The notes below the pieces were generated by a model. The model made no database searches. It was given only the letters and a program-made list of their open reading frames with translations, and had not been told where the DNA came from. The translations under genes and the position numbers were made by a program. Below are positions 26,288 through 35,993 of a DNA stretch of 64,000 bases, one piece after another. How positions within the stretch are numbered: position 1 is the first letter of the stretch; the number at the start of each line of letters is the position of its first letter. The stretch comes from Plantactinospora endophytica (GTDB taxonomy: Bacteria; Actinomycetota; Actinomycetes; Mycobacteriales; Micromonosporaceae), in assembly GCF_016862915.1 (NCBI RefSeq), contig NZ_BONW01000005.1, positions 248,001-312,000 of the forward strand, written 5' to 3'.

Positions 26288-28285
26288 GTGACGCTTGCCG
26301 AGCCACGCCTGCACACCACGCCGGACCCGGAAGGCCCCGAGCCGGGGGGTCGAACCGCGACCGGAACCGACGGGGGCGCGGCGGAGTCGGCGGGTTCGGG
26401 TGCCGGTTCCGAGAGCGGCTCGGATGTCCGGCCCACGGTGGCGCCGCCCAGCGACCGCGAGCCCGGTCCGGGATCCGGGGACGCGGGCGAGGACCCAGGT
26501 ACGCCGGACCGGAACACCGGCCACCCGGCCACCCGCCCCGCCCGCTGGCCGACCTGGCGGCGCGACCTCGCGGTGTACGCGTTCTTCCTGGTCGCCGGCT
26601 TCTGGGTGACCAGCCAGATCTGGCTCGACCCGGCCGGCCGGGTCGCCTCGCTCTACAGCAGCGACCCCGCCCAGGTGCAGTACTTCCTCGCCCACTCCGT
26701 ACGGGTGGTGCTGCACGGCGAGTTCCCGTTCTTCACCGACCGGTTGAACTATCCTGACGGCGTCAACCTGATGGCCAACACCGCCATCCTGGGGTTGGGC
26801 ATCCCGATGGTGCCGATCACGCTGCTGTTCGGCCCGGCGGTGTCGTTCGTGGTACTGGTGACGCTCGGCCTGGCCGGCACCGCCTCCGCGTGGTACTACG
26901 TGATCTCCCGGCACCTGGTCAGCGCGCCGATCGCGGCCATCGTCGGCGGCTGGTTCTGCGGCTTCTCCCCGGCGCTGCTGTCGCACGCCAACTGGCACCC
27001 CAACATCATCTCGCAGTTCCTGCTGCCGTTCATCGTCTGGCGGGTGCTGGTGCTGACCCGCACCACCCGGCCGCTGCGCGACGGTGTGATCCTCGCGGTG
27101 CTGGTCACCTACCAGGCGTTCATCAACGAGGAGATCCTGCTCTTCACCGCGATGGCCTGCGGGATCTTCCTGCTGGCGGTACTGGTGCAGGAGCCGGCCC
27201 GGTGGAGGGCGGTGTGGCGACCGCTCGGCGCCGGGCTGGCGGTCTGCGCCGTACTCGCCGGGGCGCTGCTGGCGTACCCGCTGATCGTGCAGTTCGCCGG
27301 GCGGCAGGCGTACCACGGGCTCAGCGACGCGGTCCGGGACTACGGCAACGACCTGGCGGCGTTCTTCGTGCCCGGCTCCACCACGCTGGGCGGGAACCAG
27401 CGGGCCAATCTGGACCTGGCCCCGAACTACTCCGAGGAGAACGCCTTCTTCGGCTGGAGCCTGGCCCTGCTGACCGTGGCGATCGTGGTCTGGCTGCGCC
27501 GCGAGGTGCTGATCCGGGCGCTCGCGGTGACCGGCCTGCTCTTCGCGATCCTGTCGCTCGGCGAGCGGATCTCCTGGTGGAACCGGGGCGCCTTCTGGGG
27601 GCCGTGGGACGTGCTGGTCAAGGCCCCGCTGCTGGACGCGGTGGTGCCGACCCGGTTCGGTCTGATCACCACAGTGGTGATCGGGCTGCTGCTCGCGCTC
27701 GCCACCGACCGGGCCTGGAAGCTGGAGATCGCCGACCGGAAGGCGCTGCGTACCGTGGTGGTGGCCGCCCTGGCGATCGCGCTGGTGCCGATCCTGCCGC
27801 TGCCGCTGCGCGAGGTGAGCCGGCCGCCGGTGCCGCACTTCATCACCTCGGGCCAGTGGCGGCCCTACGTCGGCCCCGACCAGACGCTGGTGCCGGTGCC
27901 GGTACCGGCGATGGGGCACACCAACGGGATGCGCTGGGCCGCCGCCACCAACCTCGACTTCAAGATTCCGGGCGGCTACTTCCTGGCCCCCCGCAACGGG
28001 AACACCGGTGATCCGGGACGGTTCGGCGGCCGGCCCAGCGGGCTGAGCGCGGTGCTGGACCGGGTGGCCACCAGCGGCCAGCCGGCGACCCTGACCGACC
28101 GGCAGCGTCGACGGGCCCTGGACGAGCTCCGGCACTGGCGGGCCGCGATCCTGGTGCTGCCGCTGCGGCAGGACAACGCCGAGGCGCTGCGCAGCACCGT
28201 CGACCAGCTCGCCGGCCCGGCCCGGCGTACCGCCGACGTGTGGGTGTGGGACGTCCGCGCCCTGACCGACCGCACGGCTGGGTGA
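26288..28285 (+). CDS. Polytopic GT-C-like membrane protein, paralogue 1 of 3
   Basis: A 665-residue protein: a disordered Gly/Glu/Pro-rich N-terminus (about 90 residues), about 11 transmembrane helices and a soluble C-terminal domain from about residue 530. The first external loop holds SSDPAQVQY and YPDGVNLMANTAILG; later come INEEILLF and SEENAFFGW, then SGQWRPYVG, IPGGYFLAP and WRAAILVLP. A conserved acidic residue in the first loop followed by many helices resembles GT-C glycosyltransferases that use lipid-linked sugars, but no family is firmly recognised. Its stop overlaps the start of paralogue 2 (GTGA). Confidence 0.75.
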   Translation: MTLAEPRLHTTPDPEGPEPGGRTATGTDGGAAESAGSGAGSESGSDVRPTVAPPSDREPGPGSGDAGEDPGTPDRNTGHPATRPARWPTWRRDLAVYAFFLVAGFWVTSQIWLDPAGRVASLYSSDPAQVQYFLAHSVRVVLHGEFPFFTDRLNYPDGVNLMANTAILGLGIPMVPITLLFGPAVSFVVLVTLGLAGTASAWYYVISRHLVSAPIAAIVGGWFCGFSPALLSHANWHPNIISQFLLPFIVWRVLVLTRTTRPLRDGVILAVLVTYQAFINEEILLFTAMACGIFLLAVLVQEPARWRAVWRPLGAGLAVCAVLAGALLAYPLIVQFAGRQAYHGLSDAVRDYGNDLAAFFVPGSTTLGGNQRANLDLAPNYSEENAFFGWSLALLTVAIVVWLRREVLIRALAVTGLLFAILSLGERISWWNRGAFWGPWDVLVKAPLLDAVVPTRFGLITTVVIGLLLALATDRAWKLEIADRKALRTVVVAALAIALVPILPLPLREVSRPPVPHFITSGQWRPYVGPDQTLVPVPVPAMGHTNGMRWAAATNLDFKIPGGYFLAPRNGNTGDPGRFGGRPSGLSAVLDRVATSGQPATLTDRQRRRALDELRHWRAAILVLPLRQDNAEALRSTVDQLAGPARRTADVWVWDVRALTDRTAG

Positions 28286-30213
28286 GCGGGCTGGGCCGAC
28301 CCGCCGAGACCGCGCCGGACGTCGCGGTCCCGGCGGCCGTGCCGGTGGCGACCGCCGGCCCCCGGCCCGGTCGCGGGGCGGCGCTGCGGCGGGCCGCCGT
28401 GCACCGGCTCGGTTCGCTGCGTACCTGGTCGAGCCGGCGCCGGGGATCGCTGGTCGACGTCGCCGTCGTGCTGCTCTACCTGGCCTCGGCGGGCTACGTC
28501 AGCGCCGGGCTCTGGCTGCACCGGGACCGGATGACGTACGCCGGCAACGACATGATGCTCTTCGAGTGGATGTTGGCCCGGGCCGCCCGGGCGGTGACCC
28601 ACCTGGAGAACCCGTTCTACAGCACCGCGTTGAACGCGCCGGACGGGATCAACCTGATGGCGAACACCTCGGTACTCGGCCTGGGCGTGCCGTTGACCCC
28701 GGTGACCCTGCTGTTCGGCTCGCAGACCAGTTACCTGCTCGCGCTGCTGCTCTCGCTGGCCGGTACGGCCACCGCCTGGTATCTCTTCCTGTCCCGTCGG
28801 GTGGTCGGCTCCCGCCTCGGCGCGGCCGTCGCCGGACTGTTCTGCGGGTTCGCCCCCGGGATGATCTCCCAGGCCACCGGGCACCTGCACATGATCTCGC
28901 AGTTCCTGGTGCCGGCGATCCTCGCGGTCGTCTTCGACAGGCGTACCGACCGGGTGGTCCGGCGCGGCGTACTGCTCGGAGTGCTCGTCGGCTACCAGGT
29001 CTTCCTCGGCGAGGAGGTGCTGGCCTTCCTGGTACTCGCCTGCGGGCTGTTCACCGTCGGCTACGCGGTCTCGGCCCCGGGAACGGCCCGACGGCTGGCC
29101 CCGGCGTTCCTCGGCCGGCTCGGCGTCGGCACCCTGGTCGGGGTGGTGCTGCTGGCGTACCCGCTGTGGTTCCAGTTCTTCGGGCCGGGGCACTATCGCG
29201 GGCTGCCGTTCGACCCGAAGGCGTACCCGCTGGACCTGGAGTCGTTCGTCGCCTCCTCCCGACAGACGATCACCGGGCACGACTCGGTGCCGGGCATGCT
29301 CTCGCCGAACCTGACCGAGGAGAACTCCTTCTTCGGGCTGGGACTGCTGGTGCTCTGCGCGGTGGTGGCGATCTGGCAGTGGCGGCGCCCACTGGTCCGG
29401 GCGCTGGTGCTCTGCGTACTGGTCTTCGCCGCGCTGTCGCTGGGCGAGAACCTGCGGCTGGGCGGCGAGGTGCTGGACCTGCCCGGCCCGTACCGGCTGG
29501 TCTCCGGGCTGCCGCTGATCGACCTGGCGGTGCCGGCCCGGTTCCCGCTGATCTGCGTACCGGCGCTGGCGATCCTGCTGGCGATCTCCTTCGACCAGGT
29601 CTCCCGCCGTACGGCAGCAGACCTCGTACCGGAGCAGCCTGGTGGACGGGCGCGGTCTGACGCGGCGGTGGGCGGCCGGCGGGTACCGGTGCGACTGCTC
29701 TGGACCGGTGCGGTGGCCGCCGTACTGCTGCCGTCGACGCCGACGCCGTTGCAGACCAGGCCGGTCTGGCCGGTACCGGAGTTCGTCGCGACCGGCGAGT
29801 GGCGCTCGTACGTGCCGCCGGGGCGCACCCTCGTCCCGGTACCGCCGACGAGGGGCTCCGAGGCGACCGCCGGGATGTACTGGTCGGCCCGGACCGGGCT
29901 GGCGTTCACCGCGCCGGGCGGCTACTTCATCGGGCCGACCGGCCCTCACGACCCGCAGGGCCGCTGGGGTGCGCCGGACCGCCCGACGGCGGTACTGCTG
30001 GACCGGGTCGCCGCCACCGGTGAGGTGCCGCCGATCGGCGAGGTCGAACGGCGCCAGGCGATCGAGGATCTACGGCACTGGCGGGCCGCGATCGTGGTCC
30101 AGGGCGGCCTGCACCGGGGCGTTCCGGTCAAGGAGACCCTCGACCGGTTGCTCGGGCCGGGCCGGGACATCTCCGGCGCCTGGGTGTGGGACGTCCGCCA
30201 CCTCGTCGACTGA
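28282..30213 (+). CDS. Polytopic GT-C-like membrane protein, paralogue 2 of 3
   Basis: A 643-residue paralogue sharing every landmark with the preceding protein: YAGNDMMLFEW and APDGINLMANTSVLG in the first loop, LGEEVLAF, TEENSFFGL, and in the C-terminal domain TGEWRSYVP, APGGYFIGP and HWRAAIVV before a WVWDVR ending. GTG 28282 overlaps the previous stop as GTGA, indicating translational coupling; a longer frame to 28240 is unsupported. The two proteins are probably co-expressed and may work together or on related substrates. Function is inferred only at fold level. Confidence 0.75.
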   Translation: MSGLGRPAETAPDVAVPAAVPVATAGPRPGRGAALRRAAVHRLGSLRTWSSRRRGSLVDVAVVLLYLASAGYVSAGLWLHRDRMTYAGNDMMLFEWMLARAARAVTHLENPFYSTALNAPDGINLMANTSVLGLGVPLTPVTLLFGSQTSYLLALLLSLAGTATAWYLFLSRRVVGSRLGAAVAGLFCGFAPGMISQATGHLHMISQFLVPAILAVVFDRRTDRVVRRGVLLGVLVGYQVFLGEEVLAFLVLACGLFTVGYAVSAPGTARRLAPAFLGRLGVGTLVGVVLLAYPLWFQFFGPGHYRGLPFDPKAYPLDLESFVASSRQTITGHDSVPGMLSPNLTEENSFFGLGLLVLCAVVAIWQWRRPLVRALVLCVLVFAALSLGENLRLGGEVLDLPGPYRLVSGLPLIDLAVPARFPLICVPALAILLAISFDQVSRRTAADLVPEQPGGRARSDAAVGGRRVPVRLLWTGAVAAVLLPSTPTPLQTRPVWPVPEFVATGEWRSYVPPGRTLVPVPPTRGSEATAGMYWSARTGLAFTAPGGYFIGPTGPHDPQGRWGAPDRPTAVLLDRVAATGEVPPIGEVERRQAIEDLRHWRAAIVVQGGLHRGVPVKETLDRLLGPGRDISGAWVWDVRHLVD

Positions 30214-30236
30214 CCCGGCCGGCCCCGCTCGTTGAG

Positions 30237-30267
30237 CGCACCCGGCCGGACCAGCCGACCGGGTGCG
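30237..30267. terminator. Bidirectional hairpin terminator between paralogues 2 and 3
   Basis: CGCACCCGG (30237-30245) pairs perfectly with CCGGGTGCG (30259-30267) in the 82-base convergent spacer. Confidence 0.7.
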
Positions 30268-30295
30268 GTCGGTTCGTCCGGCGCCGGGGGAGAGG

Positions 30296-32284
30296 TCAGC
30301 CGCCGAGCAGCGGGCGGACGTCCCAGAGCCAGACGTCGTCCACCCGCTGACCCGGGCCGAGCAGCCCGGCCAGCAGGACGTGCAGCGCGGGTGCGGCCGG
30401 ATGGTCGCCGAGCACCACCACGGAGGCCCGCCAGAACCGCAGGTCCTCGATCGCCTGCCGCCGGTTCTCCTCGGTGAGCAGCGGCGCGGCGCCCCGGTCC
30501 ATCGTCCCGTAGATCAGCAGGCTGGTCGGCCGGGACGGTGCGCCGAACACCCCGTAGCCCTCCGCGTCCGGCCCGATGAAGTAGCCGGCCGGAATCGGGA
30601 ATTGCTGCCCGGTCAGCGCGCTCCAACGCAGCGTGGAGAGGCCGTGCACGTTGCTCGGAATGGGCACCGGCACCAGGGTCCGGCCGGCCGGCACATAGGG
30701 CCGCCAGGCGCCGGAGGTGATGAACTGCGGCGGCGGGTCGATGTGCATCGCCGGCAGCGGACGGGGGAAGATCGGCAGCAGCGCGAGCGCGATGGCCGCG
30801 TACGCCAGGATCCGCAGCCGTGGCCCGACCGGCTCGACCCGGCCGGCGGTGGCGAGCGGGCCGCTGCCCGGTGCCGGATGGCCGTTCGCCGCCGCCACTC
30901 CGTTCGCCGCCGTGACCCCGGCCGGGGGTGTGGCCTCGGACGGCGGGCCGACGGTCGCGGCGACGCCGTTGTGGCCGCCGCCGGCCGTGCCGTTCGCGGC
31001 GGCCGGCCGTGGTCGGGTCTTCGCGACCTCGTTCCAGCCGACCGCGACCAGGACGCCGACGGCGGCCACCGTGACCAGACTCAGCCGGGTCGGCATCATC
31101 ATCTCGACCAGCGGCAGGTCCTCCGGCAGCAGGTGCCACGGCCCCTCGTGCTCGGTGAGCCGGCCGTCGTAGCGGATCTGCCGGCCGAGCGAGAGGAGCC
31201 CGAACCCGAGCCCGAGCACCGCAGCGATCCGGGCGGCCAGCGAGGTACGCCAGAACAGCACCGCCACCAGCACGACCAGCCCGACGAGCGGCCAGCCCAG
31301 CCAGGTGTTCTGCTCGGTCACCCCGATGGTCTTCTCCACCTCCGGCGAGCCGGCGATGGTGTCCCGGGAGTAGGTGACGAAGGCCCGCAGGTCCTCGCCC
31401 CAGTTGTGGAAGACGCCGCCCTGCAACCCCCGGTAGGACTGCGGACCGTTGAACTGGTACCAGATCGGGTAGCCGGCCAGCAGCATCGCCAGCGCACCGC
31501 CGACGCCGAGCGCGCCGAGGAAGGTCCAGATCCGGGTCCGCATCACCGACCACCGGAAGGCCACGTACAGCGGCACGATCACCGCGCAGGCCAGCGCGGT
31601 GAGCAGCAGCATCTCCTCGTTGACGAAGATCTGGTACGCCACCAGCAGCCCCAGCACCACGCCGTTGCGCAGCAGGCGGCCGGGCTCGCCGAGCCGGAGC
31701 ACCCGGACCACGATCAGCGGCAGCAGGAAGTTGGAGACGAAGTTCGGCTGCCCGTTGGCGTGATGGATGATGCCGGGCGCGAAGCCGAGGAACGCCCCAC
31801 CGGCGAACGCCGCGCCCCGCGACTCGACCAGGTACCGCGACAACATCCAGTACGACGTGGCGGCGGTCGCCGCGAGCGCACCGCCGAGGTACAGCGCGTA
31901 CGTCACCTGCGGGCCGAACAGCCAGGTGAGCGGGGCCAGCGGCAGGGTGACGCCCAACAGCGACGTGTTGGCCATCATGTTGACCCCGTCCGGCATGTTC
32001 TGCCGGCTGGAGAAGAGCGGGTTCTCCAGATGCTGGACCGAGTACGCGCCGTGCGCGAACAGCCACTCGAACCAACTGTGGTCGGTGGGCAGGTGCGACG
32101 ACACCCGGACGTTCACGTCCGCCCAGTAGTTGGCGCACACGAATACACCGAGCAGGACGTACGCTCCGATGGCCAGTAGGTCGACCCGGGCGGGAGTTCG
32201 GAGAACTCGCCACTGTCGAGATCGACCGGCTTCGGTCGGGCCGGCTTCGGCATCCGAAGAGTTGTCCACCACCGGAACTGCCAC
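30296..32284 (-). CDS. Polytopic GT-C-like membrane protein, paralogue 3 of 3
   Basis: A 662-residue third copy on the opposite strand: PTDHSWFEW and MPDGVNMMANTSLLG in the first loop, VNEEMLLL, TEQNTWLGW, then SGAWRPYVP, IPAGYFIGP, FWRASVVVLG and a WLWDVRPL ending. A roughly 80-residue Ala/Gly/Thr-rich cytoplasmic insert lies about two thirds along. The frame is open to 32566; GTG 32284 (or 32272) best matches the paralogues' lengths, although no strong ribosome site precedes it. It is divergent from the propeller protein gene about 150 bases away. Confidence 0.72.
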   Translation of the reverse strand: MAVPVVDNSSDAEAGPTEAGRSRQWRVLRTPARVDLLAIGAYVLLGVFVCANYWADVNVRVSSHLPTDHSWFEWLFAHGAYSVQHLENPLFSSRQNMPDGVNMMANTSLLGVTLPLAPLTWLFGPQVTYALYLGGALAATAATSYWMLSRYLVESRGAAFAGGAFLGFAPGIIHHANGQPNFVSNFLLPLIVVRVLRLGEPGRLLRNGVVLGLLVAYQIFVNEEMLLLTALACAVIVPLYVAFRWSVMRTRIWTFLGALGVGGALAMLLAGYPIWYQFNGPQSYRGLQGGVFHNWGEDLRAFVTYSRDTIAGSPEVEKTIGVTEQNTWLGWPLVGLVVLVAVLFWRTSLAARIAAVLGLGFGLLSLGRQIRYDGRLTEHEGPWHLLPEDLPLVEMMMPTRLSLVTVAAVGVLVAVGWNEVAKTRPRPAAANGTAGGGHNGVAATVGPPSEATPPAGVTAANGVAAANGHPAPGSGPLATAGRVEPVGPRLRILAYAAIALALLPIFPRPLPAMHIDPPPQFITSGAWRPYVPAGRTLVPVPIPSNVHGLSTLRWSALTGQQFPIPAGYFIGPDAEGYGVFGAPSRPTSLLIYGTMDRGAAPLLTEENRRQAIEDLRFWRASVVVLGDHPAAPALHVLLAGLLGPGQRVDDVWLWDVRPLLGG

Positions 32285-32432
32285 GAGGCGCCATCGTACA
32301 GGTGGCTTCGCGTCCGAATTGCGGCTACCCGCTCGGTGTATCCGGAGTGTGCCCGGTCGCTGCGGGAACGACGCCGGACGATCCGGTCCGAGCGCCTCCG
32401 GCCAGGCCCGGAGGAAGCAGGGAGGGGAGGAC

Positions 32433-33785
32433 GTGCCCACCATCGAGCTCGGTGAGTTGACCGCCGCCTTCCGGCCGGAGCCGTCCGGACCGCCGCCGGC
32501 CACGGGCCCGCGCCCGGCCGCCCGGTCGGGGTGGCTCGGGATCGTGCTGGTCGCCCTGCTCGGCACGGTGGCGGCCGGGCACCCGTTCCCCCGGCCGTGG
32601 CCGGAGGTGACGCTGCCGACCCGGTTCGGTGCGACGGTCTACGCCGACCGGAACCTGCTGTTCGTCGCCGGGCCGGAGCGCTCCGACCGGGGCGGCGTGA
32701 TGCTGGCCGGATACCGGCTGCCGGCGGTCGAGCCGCGCTGGCGGGTGGCGCTGCCGGCCGGCGACCTCGGCACCGTCCAACCGGTCGGCGATCACCTGCT
32801 GCTCGCGACCTACACGGATCTGTCACTGCCCCGGTTCGCCCGGCTGACCGTGCTGGACGTGTCGACCGGCGTCGTCGCCTGGGAGCGCGAGGCGAGCCTG
32901 ATGGCGGTGAGCAGCGCCGGCCTTCTCCTGCTCTGGACGGAGGCGCCGGCGGTGTGGGCGGACCCGAGGCGGCCGTCGCCCCCGGATCAGCAGCCCGGGA
33001 GGCTGGTGGCGGTCGATCCGGCGACCGGTGCCGAGCGGTGGTCGCTGCCGGTGCCGGCCGGGGCGCTGCCGTCGTTCGACCGGCCGATCCGGGACCCGAC
33101 CGGCGCCGGCCGGGTGTCGACCCTGGTCCTCGCGCTGCCCGGCGGCCGGGTCGAGGTGCACGACCTCGACACCGGCGCCCTGGTGCACGCCGGGCACCTG
33201 GCGGAGCCGGGCGACGGACCGCGGGCCCGGGTGCGCGGCGAGGCCGTCGGCGGCCTGTTCCTGAGGTACGGGGAGAGCACCGTCACCGCGTACGGGCTGC
33301 CCCGGCTGGACCGCCGCTGGTCGGCCCCGCTCGACCTCGTGGTGGAGAACGGGCCGTTCCCCTGCGGAGTCGACCTGTGCAGTTTCCGGCCGCAGCGCGG
33401 GGTACGGGTCTGGGATCCCCGGACCGGGGCCACCCGGTGGGCGGACGACCAGTGGAGCACCCTCTCGTCGCTGGGCGATGCCCTGATCGGCTGGGCGACC
33501 GGGGCCGGCGACGCCGACACCATGTCCGTGCTCGATCCGGCCACCGGACGGGTACTCGCCGACCTCGGCGCCTGGAACGTCTTCGAGGCGTACGGGCAGC
33601 GCTTCGTCGGCGTCCGGTACGGCGCCGACCGGCGGGCCTGGGTGGTGGAGTTCGACCCGGCGACCTGGCAGCACCGCCTGCTGACGGTGCTGCCCGGGAT
33701 CTCCGGCGGCTGCGGGCTCACCGCGACCGCGCTGTACTGCCGGCGGCTCGACGCGTCGACCGGAGTGTGGCGACTGCCCGGATAA
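32433..33785 (+). CDS. Membrane-anchored PQQ-like beta-propeller protein
   Basis: A 450-residue protein: cytoplasmic N-terminus, one transmembrane segment (about residues 35-52, GWLGIVLVALLGTVAAG), then an extracytoplasmic beta-propeller. Repeated blade ends are visible: LDVSTGVVAWE, VDPATGAERW, HDLDTGALVHAG, WDPRTGATRWADD and LDPATGRVLADLG. PQQ-type propellers without a dehydrogenase domain act as scaffolds or binding proteins; no cofactor residues can be assigned. A strong GGGAGGGGAGG precedes GTG 32433. Upstream and divergent is GT-C-like paralogue 3. Confidence 0.82.
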   Translation: MPTIELGELTAAFRPEPSGPPPATGPRPAARSGWLGIVLVALLGTVAAGHPFPRPWPEVTLPTRFGATVYADRNLLFVAGPERSDRGGVMLAGYRLPAVEPRWRVALPAGDLGTVQPVGDHLLLATYTDLSLPRFARLTVLDVSTGVVAWEREASLMAVSSAGLLLLWTEAPAVWADPRRPSPPDQQPGRLVAVDPATGAERWSLPVPAGALPSFDRPIRDPTGAGRVSTLVLALPGGRVEVHDLDTGALVHAGHLAEPGDGPRARVRGEAVGGLFLRYGESTVTAYGLPRLDRRWSAPLDLVVENGPFPCGVDLCSFRPQRGVRVWDPRTGATRWADDQWSTLSSLGDALIGWATGAGDADTMSVLDPATGRVLADLGAWNVFEAYGQRFVGVRYGADRRAWVVEFDPATWQHRLLTVLPGISGGCGLTATALYCRRLDASTGVWRLPG

Positions 33786-33863
33786 TCCACCCGGCCGGAC
33801 GCCTGCGAGCTGTCACTTGTCGGGCACGGATAGGTTGTCCCCTACAGGAAGCCGGGGAGGTCC

Positions 33864-34553
33864 GTGGTGCGGGTACTGGTGGTCGAGGACGAGCGCAACC
33901 TGGCCGACGCGATCGTCCGAGGGCTGCGCCGGCAGGGGATGGCGGTGGACGTCGCCTACGACGGCTCGACGGGTCACGAGATGGCCTTCGTCACCCGGTA
34001 CGACGTGGTGGTGCTCGACCGGGACCTGCCCGGCGTACACGGTGACCAGATCTGCGCCGACCTGGTCACCTCGGGTGCCCTGACCCGGGTGCTGATGCTG
34101 ACCGCCAGCGGCACCGTCGCCGACCGGGTGGAAGGGCTCCAACTCGGCGCCGACGACTACCTGCCGAAGCCGTTCGCCTTCGACGAGCTGGTCGCCCGGG
34201 TGCAGGCGCTCGGTCGCCGGGCCACCCCGGTCACCCCGCCGGTGCTGACCGTGGCCGACCTGGTGGTCGACCCGGCCCGTCGGGTGGCGACCCGGGGCGG
34301 GGTGGCGGTCGACCTGACCCGCAAGGAGTTCGGCGTGCTGGAGGAGCTGGTCAAGGCGCGTGGCGCGGTGGTTTCCAGCGAGGAACTCCTCGAACGGGTC
34401 TGGGACGCCAACACCGACCCGTTCACCACGACCGTCCGGGTGACCGTGATGACGTTGCGGAAGAAGCTCGGTGAACCACCGCTGATCGAGACGGTGGTCG
34501 GTGCCGGCTACCGGGTACCGGACCCGTACGTGCCAGGGCAGGTGAGTGCATGA
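33864..34553 (+). CDS. OmpR/PhoB-family response regulator
   Basis: A 229-residue transcription regulator. The receiver domain (1-115) has acidic residues in VVEDE, phospho-acceptor Asp52 in VVVLDRDLPG, Thr in LMLTASG and Lys in YLPKPF. The winged-helix effector domain (about 130-222) ends TTVRVTVMTLRKKLG and IETVVGAGYRV. The GTG start has GGGGAGG upstream. Its TGA overlaps the ATG of the kinase gene, so the two form a standard two-component operon. The signal and targets are not evident; neighbouring envelope genes are plausible targets. Confidence 0.93.
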   Translation: MVRVLVVEDERNLADAIVRGLRRQGMAVDVAYDGSTGHEMAFVTRYDVVVLDRDLPGVHGDQICADLVTSGALTRVLMLTASGTVADRVEGLQLGADDYLPKPFAFDELVARVQALGRRATPVTPPVLTVADLVVDPARRVATRGGVAVDLTRKEFGVLEELVKARGAVVSSEELLERVWDANTDPFTTTVRVTVMTLRKKLGEPPLIETVVGAGYRVPDPYVPGQVSA

Positions 34554-35941
34554 CCGTCTATCTGACCCGTCGTCGGCCCCGGGTGCGGCCCACCCTGCGG
34601 CTCCGGTTGACCCTGCTCAACGGCGTCCTGCTGATCGGGGCCGGGGCGATCCTGGTGCTGCTCGCCTGGCTGCTGGTCGGCGACGCGCTGACCCCGGACA
34701 TCCAGCTCAGGTCGAACCCCACTCTGGAGCTGTCCGACGGCCGGCTGGTCCAGGCCAGTCAGTGGCAGCAGGAGATGGCCCAGACCGCCACCCGGGAACT
34801 GCTGGTCAAGGGGCTGCTGGCGCTGCTGGCGATCAGCATCGTCGGGGTGGCCGGCGCGTACGCGGTGGCCGGCCGGGCGCTGCGCCCGCTGCATCAGGTG
34901 ACCTCCACGGCACGCCGGCTCGGCGAGGCCACCCTGGACCAGCGGATCCGCTACTCCGGCGCGGACGACGAGGTGGCCGAGCTGGCCGGCACCTTCGACG
35001 CGATGCTCGACCGGATCGGGGACGCCTTCGAGGCGCAGAAACGCTTCGTCGCCAACGCCTCGCACGAGCTGCGTACGCCGCTGGCGGTGATGCGTACCGA
35101 GATCGACGTCACGATGGCCGACGACGAGGCGGACGTGGCCGAGTACCGGCGGATGGGCACCGTGGTCCGGGACGCCTCCGAGCGGGCGAACAACCTGGTC
35201 GACGCGCTACTGGTGCTGGCGCGCAGTGAGGCGCAGTCGGGGCGCCGGCTGGCCCGGAAGGCGCCGACCGATCTCGCCACCGGTGCCAGCGCGGCACTCT
35301 CGGCGGTGCGGGCCGAGACCACCCGGCTCAAGCTCCAGGTCGAGACGGCGCTGGCCCCGGCACCGGTGGTCGGCGATCCGGGCCTGCTGGAGCGGCTGGC
35401 CGGCAACCTGATCGAGAACGCGGTGCGCTACAACCACCTGCACGGCCGGATGTGGGTGCGTACCGGCTCCGGTCCGGAGCACGCCTGGCTGGTGGTCGGC
35501 AACACGGGCTTCGAGGTGGAGCAGGCGGACGTACCCGGGCTGTTCGAGGCGTTCCGGCGGGGTGGGCGCGAGCGGACCGGTGCCCGGGGTTCCGGCCTGG
35601 GGCTGTCGATCGTGCGAGCGGTCTGCGACGCGCACGGCGGTACGGTCAGCGCGATCGCCCAGGACGGTGGCGGGCTGGAGGTGACGGTGACCCTGCCGGC
35701 GGCCGAGACCACGCCGGTGGTGGCCGCCTCGGCGGTGGTCGGTGGCGCCCCGCTGGCCGCACCCATCCGGCCGGCGAGCGTGCCGGGCGCGGTCAGTACG
35801 GCGAGCACCGTCCCGCTCGGCTCGGCGGCCAGCCGGATCGCTCCGGCCGGCGTACCGGTCGCGGGCACGCCGGACGGAACCGCCGGTACCCCGAACGGCC
35901 TGGCGGAGGCCGGCCCCGGCGCCGACCCGCCGCGCGGCTGA
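34550..35941 (+). CDS. Sensor histidine kinase
   Basis: A 463-residue partner of the response regulator. Two transmembrane segments (about 22-44 and 86-107) enclose a short extracytoplasmic loop of about 40 residues. A HAMP domain (about 108-160) and the dimerisation domain with ANASHELRTPL (His172) follow, then the ATPase domain with LIENAVRYN (N box) and GSGLGLSIVRAV (G2 box). The last 85 residues are Ala/Pro/Gly-rich and lie outside the catalytic core. The ATG start overlaps the regulator stop (ATGA). The small sensor loop suggests membrane or ion sensing, which is inference. Confidence 0.93.
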   Translation: MTVYLTRRRPRVRPTLRLRLTLLNGVLLIGAGAILVLLAWLLVGDALTPDIQLRSNPTLELSDGRLVQASQWQQEMAQTATRELLVKGLLALLAISIVGVAGAYAVAGRALRPLHQVTSTARRLGEATLDQRIRYSGADDEVAELAGTFDAMLDRIGDAFEAQKRFVANASHELRTPLAVMRTEIDVTMADDEADVAEYRRMGTVVRDASERANNLVDALLVLARSEAQSGRRLARKAPTDLATGASAALSAVRAETTRLKLQVETALAPAPVVGDPGLLERLAGNLIENAVRYNHLHGRMWVRTGSGPEHAWLVVGNTGFEVEQADVPGLFEAFRRGGRERTGARGSGLGLSIVRAVCDAHGGTVSAIAQDGGGLEVTVTLPAAETTPVVAASAVVGGAPLAAPIRPASVPGAVSTASTVPLGSAASRIAPAGVPVAGTPDGTAGTPNGLAEAGPGADPPRG

Positions 35942-35993
35942 TCCCGCCTGCCGGCCTCGGACACCCGGGCGACAGTTCGATTTCCGGGCCTCA

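Noticed and set aside
33817-33836. TTGTCG and TAGGTT as a promoter for the two-component operon
   Set aside because: The spacer would be eight bases, which is not functional for a housekeeping promoter.
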